This document shows, piece by piece, positions 62,153 to 64,000 of a DNA stretch of 64,000 nucleotides. The DNA is taken from NCBI GenBank assembly GCA_017849455.1, contig JAFIGX010000003.1:248001-312000 (forward strand), read 5' to 3'. Origin of the DNA: Pseudobacter sp. (GTDB lineage Bacteria; Bacteroidota; Bacteroidia; Chitinophagales; Chitinophagaceae). How positions within the stretch are numbered: the stretch's first letter is position 1; each line of letters opens with the position of its first letter. Both the position numbers and the translations under genes were made by a program. Below the pieces are notes generated by a model. That model did not search any database, was not told the DNA's origin, and worked only from the letters and a program-made list of their open reading frames with translations.

Positions 62153-64000
62153 ATGGGCGCACAAAAGATCGTGTATGCGATACTGGCCGGTTTCATTGCC
62201 GGTACCCTGCTACTGGTCTTCATCCAGTACAATTCTTCCAAGAATATCAGTACCCTCATCCAGGGCAATGAAAAATTATTGGGAGAGCTCACGGTGAGCA
62301 AAGAGTTGCAGCAACTTGAAAAAGACGTGCTCTCGTTCGAGAGCAGGATCAGGGGCACAGTAGCTACCGGTGATACCACCGATATCATGAATACCGAACT
62401 GCAGATCGCCGGGATCGAAGAAGACCTGGATAAACTGCAAAAGATATCCGACGACGATGCTTCCGTAAAATATATCGACGAGCTCGATTCACTGGTACGC
62501 GAAAAGATCAGGTTCAGCAACAGGGTCCTCGATTCTTTCCATATCTCCGGCAAGAAAGCGGCAGAAAAAGTAATGGCTGCCCAGACCGGCTCCCTGCTCA
62601 CCAACGCCATTGTAACCACTTCCCGCAAGATCGAGAACACACGGGAAAGATTACTGGACCGGGTGATCCGCAACAACGATGAAAGTGGTAAAAAAGCGCA
62701 ACAATTCAGCACCGCACTGATCGCACTCGTATTGATCAGCGCTGCTGCCCTTTTCTGGTATATCATCTATACCATCCGCCGGCAATACCAATTGATCCGG
62801 CAACTGAACAGCTCCGAGAAAAAACTACGGGAAGCATCCCGGATCAAGGAAAACTTCATGGCCAATATGAGCCATGAGATCCGCACACCCCTCAATGCTA
62901 TCCTGGGCTTCACCAACCTGCTGCAGAAAAAGCAGCTCGGCAGTGAAGCCGGCGCCTATGTAGCCACGATCCAGCATTCAGGAGAGGCCCTGCTCGATAT
63001 CGTGAATGATATACTCGACCTTTCAAGGATCGAAGCCGGTATGATGCGGCTTGAATCCTTGCCCTTCAGCATCCGAAGCCTTGCTCATTCCATCCAGACC
63101 ATGTTCCTTTCCAGGGCCGCAGAGAAAGATCTGCAGTTCAGCGTCACTGTCGATGATGCACTGCCCGATACACTGGAAGGAGACCCCACCAGGTTTACCC
63201 AGATTCTCGTCAACCTGATCGGCAATGCCTTCAAGTTCACCAACAAGGGAAGCATCAGGGTCCGCATTTTTAGATCGGGAGGCGATAGCACGGTCGTGCA
63301 AACAGGTATTGAGGTGCGTGATACCGGTATCGGTATTGCAAACGATAAACTCGAATATATTTTCGGACGATTCCAGCAGGCAGAAGATTCCACCACCCGC
63401 AAATACGGTGGAACAGGGCTTGGATTGAGCATCGTCAAAGACCTGGTAGATCTTCAGCAAGGTACCATTACAGTACAAAGCCAGCCAGGGGAAGGCACCA
63501 CTTTTCGGTTGATGGTCCCATTCAGGATCGCCGGGGAGCAACCTGCCCGGATCGCGCCGGAAGTGAATTCCGGCCAACCGGCCCATTTTCCCACCAGCAC
63601 CCGCATACTCGTGGCGGAAGACAACGAGATCAATCAATCCCTGCTCCGTCACATCTTCCATCAATGGCAGCTCAGCTTTGATTTTGCCAATAACGGCCGT
63701 GAAGCACTGGAAAAATTACAGGAAAAAAATTATTCGCTTGTTCTGATGGATATTCAGATGCCTGTGATGGATGGATATACTACTACCCGGCAAATCCGAA
63801 ATACCCTTCACTCCAATATCCCTGTGATCGCCATGACAGCCCACGCATTGGCCGGTGAACGGGAAAAATGCCTCAGCTTCGGCATGAATGAATATATTTC
63901 GAAACCGGTCCGGGAAGAAATATTGTTCCAGCTCATCAACCGTTATACTGCGCCGGCAACGACCGCCGATGCACCTGCCAAAACATCCGCGCTACCTTCA
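62153..64000 (+). CDS. Hybrid sensor histidine kinase (3' end beyond the window)
   Basis: This 616-codon partial frame begins MGAQKIVYAILAGFIAG. TM1 is at ~7-25, then comes an extracytoplasmic helical CHASE3-like region (~30-180) and TM2 (ALIALVLISAAALFWYIIY, ~190-208). HisKA has H241 in MSHEIRTPLN. HATPase has NLIGNAFKFTN, DTGIGIAND and GGTGLGLSIV. A C-terminal receiver domain has VAEDNEINQ, the Asp in LMDIQMPVMDGY and the Lys in YISKPV. The window stops just after this receiver domain, so an Hpt or second receiver may follow. A phosphorelay is likely. Confidence 0.94.
   Translation, partial: MGAQKIVYAILAGFIAGTLLLVFIQYNSSKNISTLIQGNEKLLGELTVSKELQQLEKDVLSFESRIRGTVATGDTTDIMNTELQIAGIEEDLDKLQKISDDDASVKYIDELDSLVREKIRFSNRVLDSFHISGKKAAEKVMAAQTGSLLTNAIVTTSRKIENTRERLLDRVIRNNDESGKKAQQFSTALIALVLISAAALFWYIIYTIRRQYQLIRQLNSSEKKLREASRIKENFMANMSHEIRTPLNAILGFTNLLQKKQLGSEAGAYVATIQHSGEALLDIVNDILDLSRIEAGMMRLESLPFSIRSLAHSIQTMFLSRAAEKDLQFSVTVDDALPDTLEGDPTRFTQILVNLIGNAFKFTNKGSIRVRIFRSGGDSTVVQTGIEVRDTGIGIANDKLEYIFGRFQQAEDSTTRKYGGTGLGLSIVKDLVDLQQGTITVQSQPGEGTTFRLMVPFRIAGEQPARIAPEVNSGQPAHFPTSTRILVAEDNEINQSLLRHIFHQWQLSFDFANNGREALEKLQEKNYSLVLMDIQMPVMDGYTTTRQIRNTLHSNIPVIAMTAHALAGEREKCLSFGMNEYISKPVREEILFQLINRYTAPATTADAPAKTSALPS

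Noticed and set aside
61939-62766. 275-codon minus-strand open frame
   Set aside because: It is antisense to the small membrane protein and the sensor domain of the hybrid kinase; its serine-rich translation is typical of a shadow frame.

Overview
The window reads as part of a chromosome of a Bacteroidota species, most likely a Chitinophagaceae (Chitinophaga/Niastella-like) soil bacterium. The evidence is three SusC/SusD outer-membrane nutrient systems, two ECF sigma/FecR pairs that fit STN-domain SusC receptors, DUF4369-TlpA thioredoxins, a DUF4091 glycoside hydrolase, a LytTR response regulator and the near absence of Shine-Dalgarno sites. Family assignments come from reading translations by eye; no database was searched.

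Region 1 (1-9,446) is an AT-rich accessory island full of scars. It holds a Fic gene split by one in-frame stop, an AbiEi/AbiEii type IV toxin-antitoxin pair with a seven-half-site operator array, the last 45 codons of a tyrosine integrase abutting a tRNA-Asn-like 3' half, two or three unrecognised small genes, an internally deleted IS3-family element, and an operon of a sigma-70-like protein plus two DUF262 proteins. The larger DUF262 gene ends inside the IS end. Two diverged copies of a ~75-bp tRNA-3'-end-like sequence with a terminator (1216-1291 and 9243-9316) bracket most of it.

Region 2 (9,447-13,641, plus strand) is a compact polysaccharide-export operon: a Wzm-like permease, a Wzt-like ATPase with a C-terminal ligand domain, and two GT2 glycosyltransferases.

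Region 3 (13,658-20,807) is a tightly coupled minus-strand catabolic operon: creatininase-family hydrolase, RidA, 3-hydroxyacyl-CoA/gulonate-type dehydrogenase, enolase-superfamily protein, EamA transporter, DapA-family aldolase and SDR. A divergent AraC regulator stands at its head. The substrate is probably an amide- or lactone-bearing sugar acid, but it is unknown.

Region 4 (20,832-34,034, minus strand) is a SusC/SusD locus with two tandem purple-acid-phosphatase-like enzymes, a di-heme cytochrome c peroxidase, a DUF4091 glycosidase and an alpha/beta-hydrolase esterase. The 35-codon stub of a DUF5009/HgsNAT-like gene lies inside it.

Region 5 (34,234-48,246) has a SIS-domain sugar isomerase/deglycase, a PfkB kinase, an FAD/BFD reductase, a Rieske oxygenase, an MFS transporter and a Gfo/Idh/MocA dehydrogenase, then SusD, STN-SusC and FecR, with the ECF sigma gene divergent. 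The SIS+PfkB pair recalls fructosamine (Frl) catabolism, and the Rieske/reductase pair suggests an N-demethylating or hydroxylating step.

Region 6 (48,338-61,014) contains a Tricorn-type protease, a very long hairpin between convergent genes, and a full sigma-FecR-SusC-SusD-TlpA-TlpA locus. Region 7 (61,141-64,000) has a LytTR response regulator, a small membrane protein and a hybrid histidine kinase cut by the window end.
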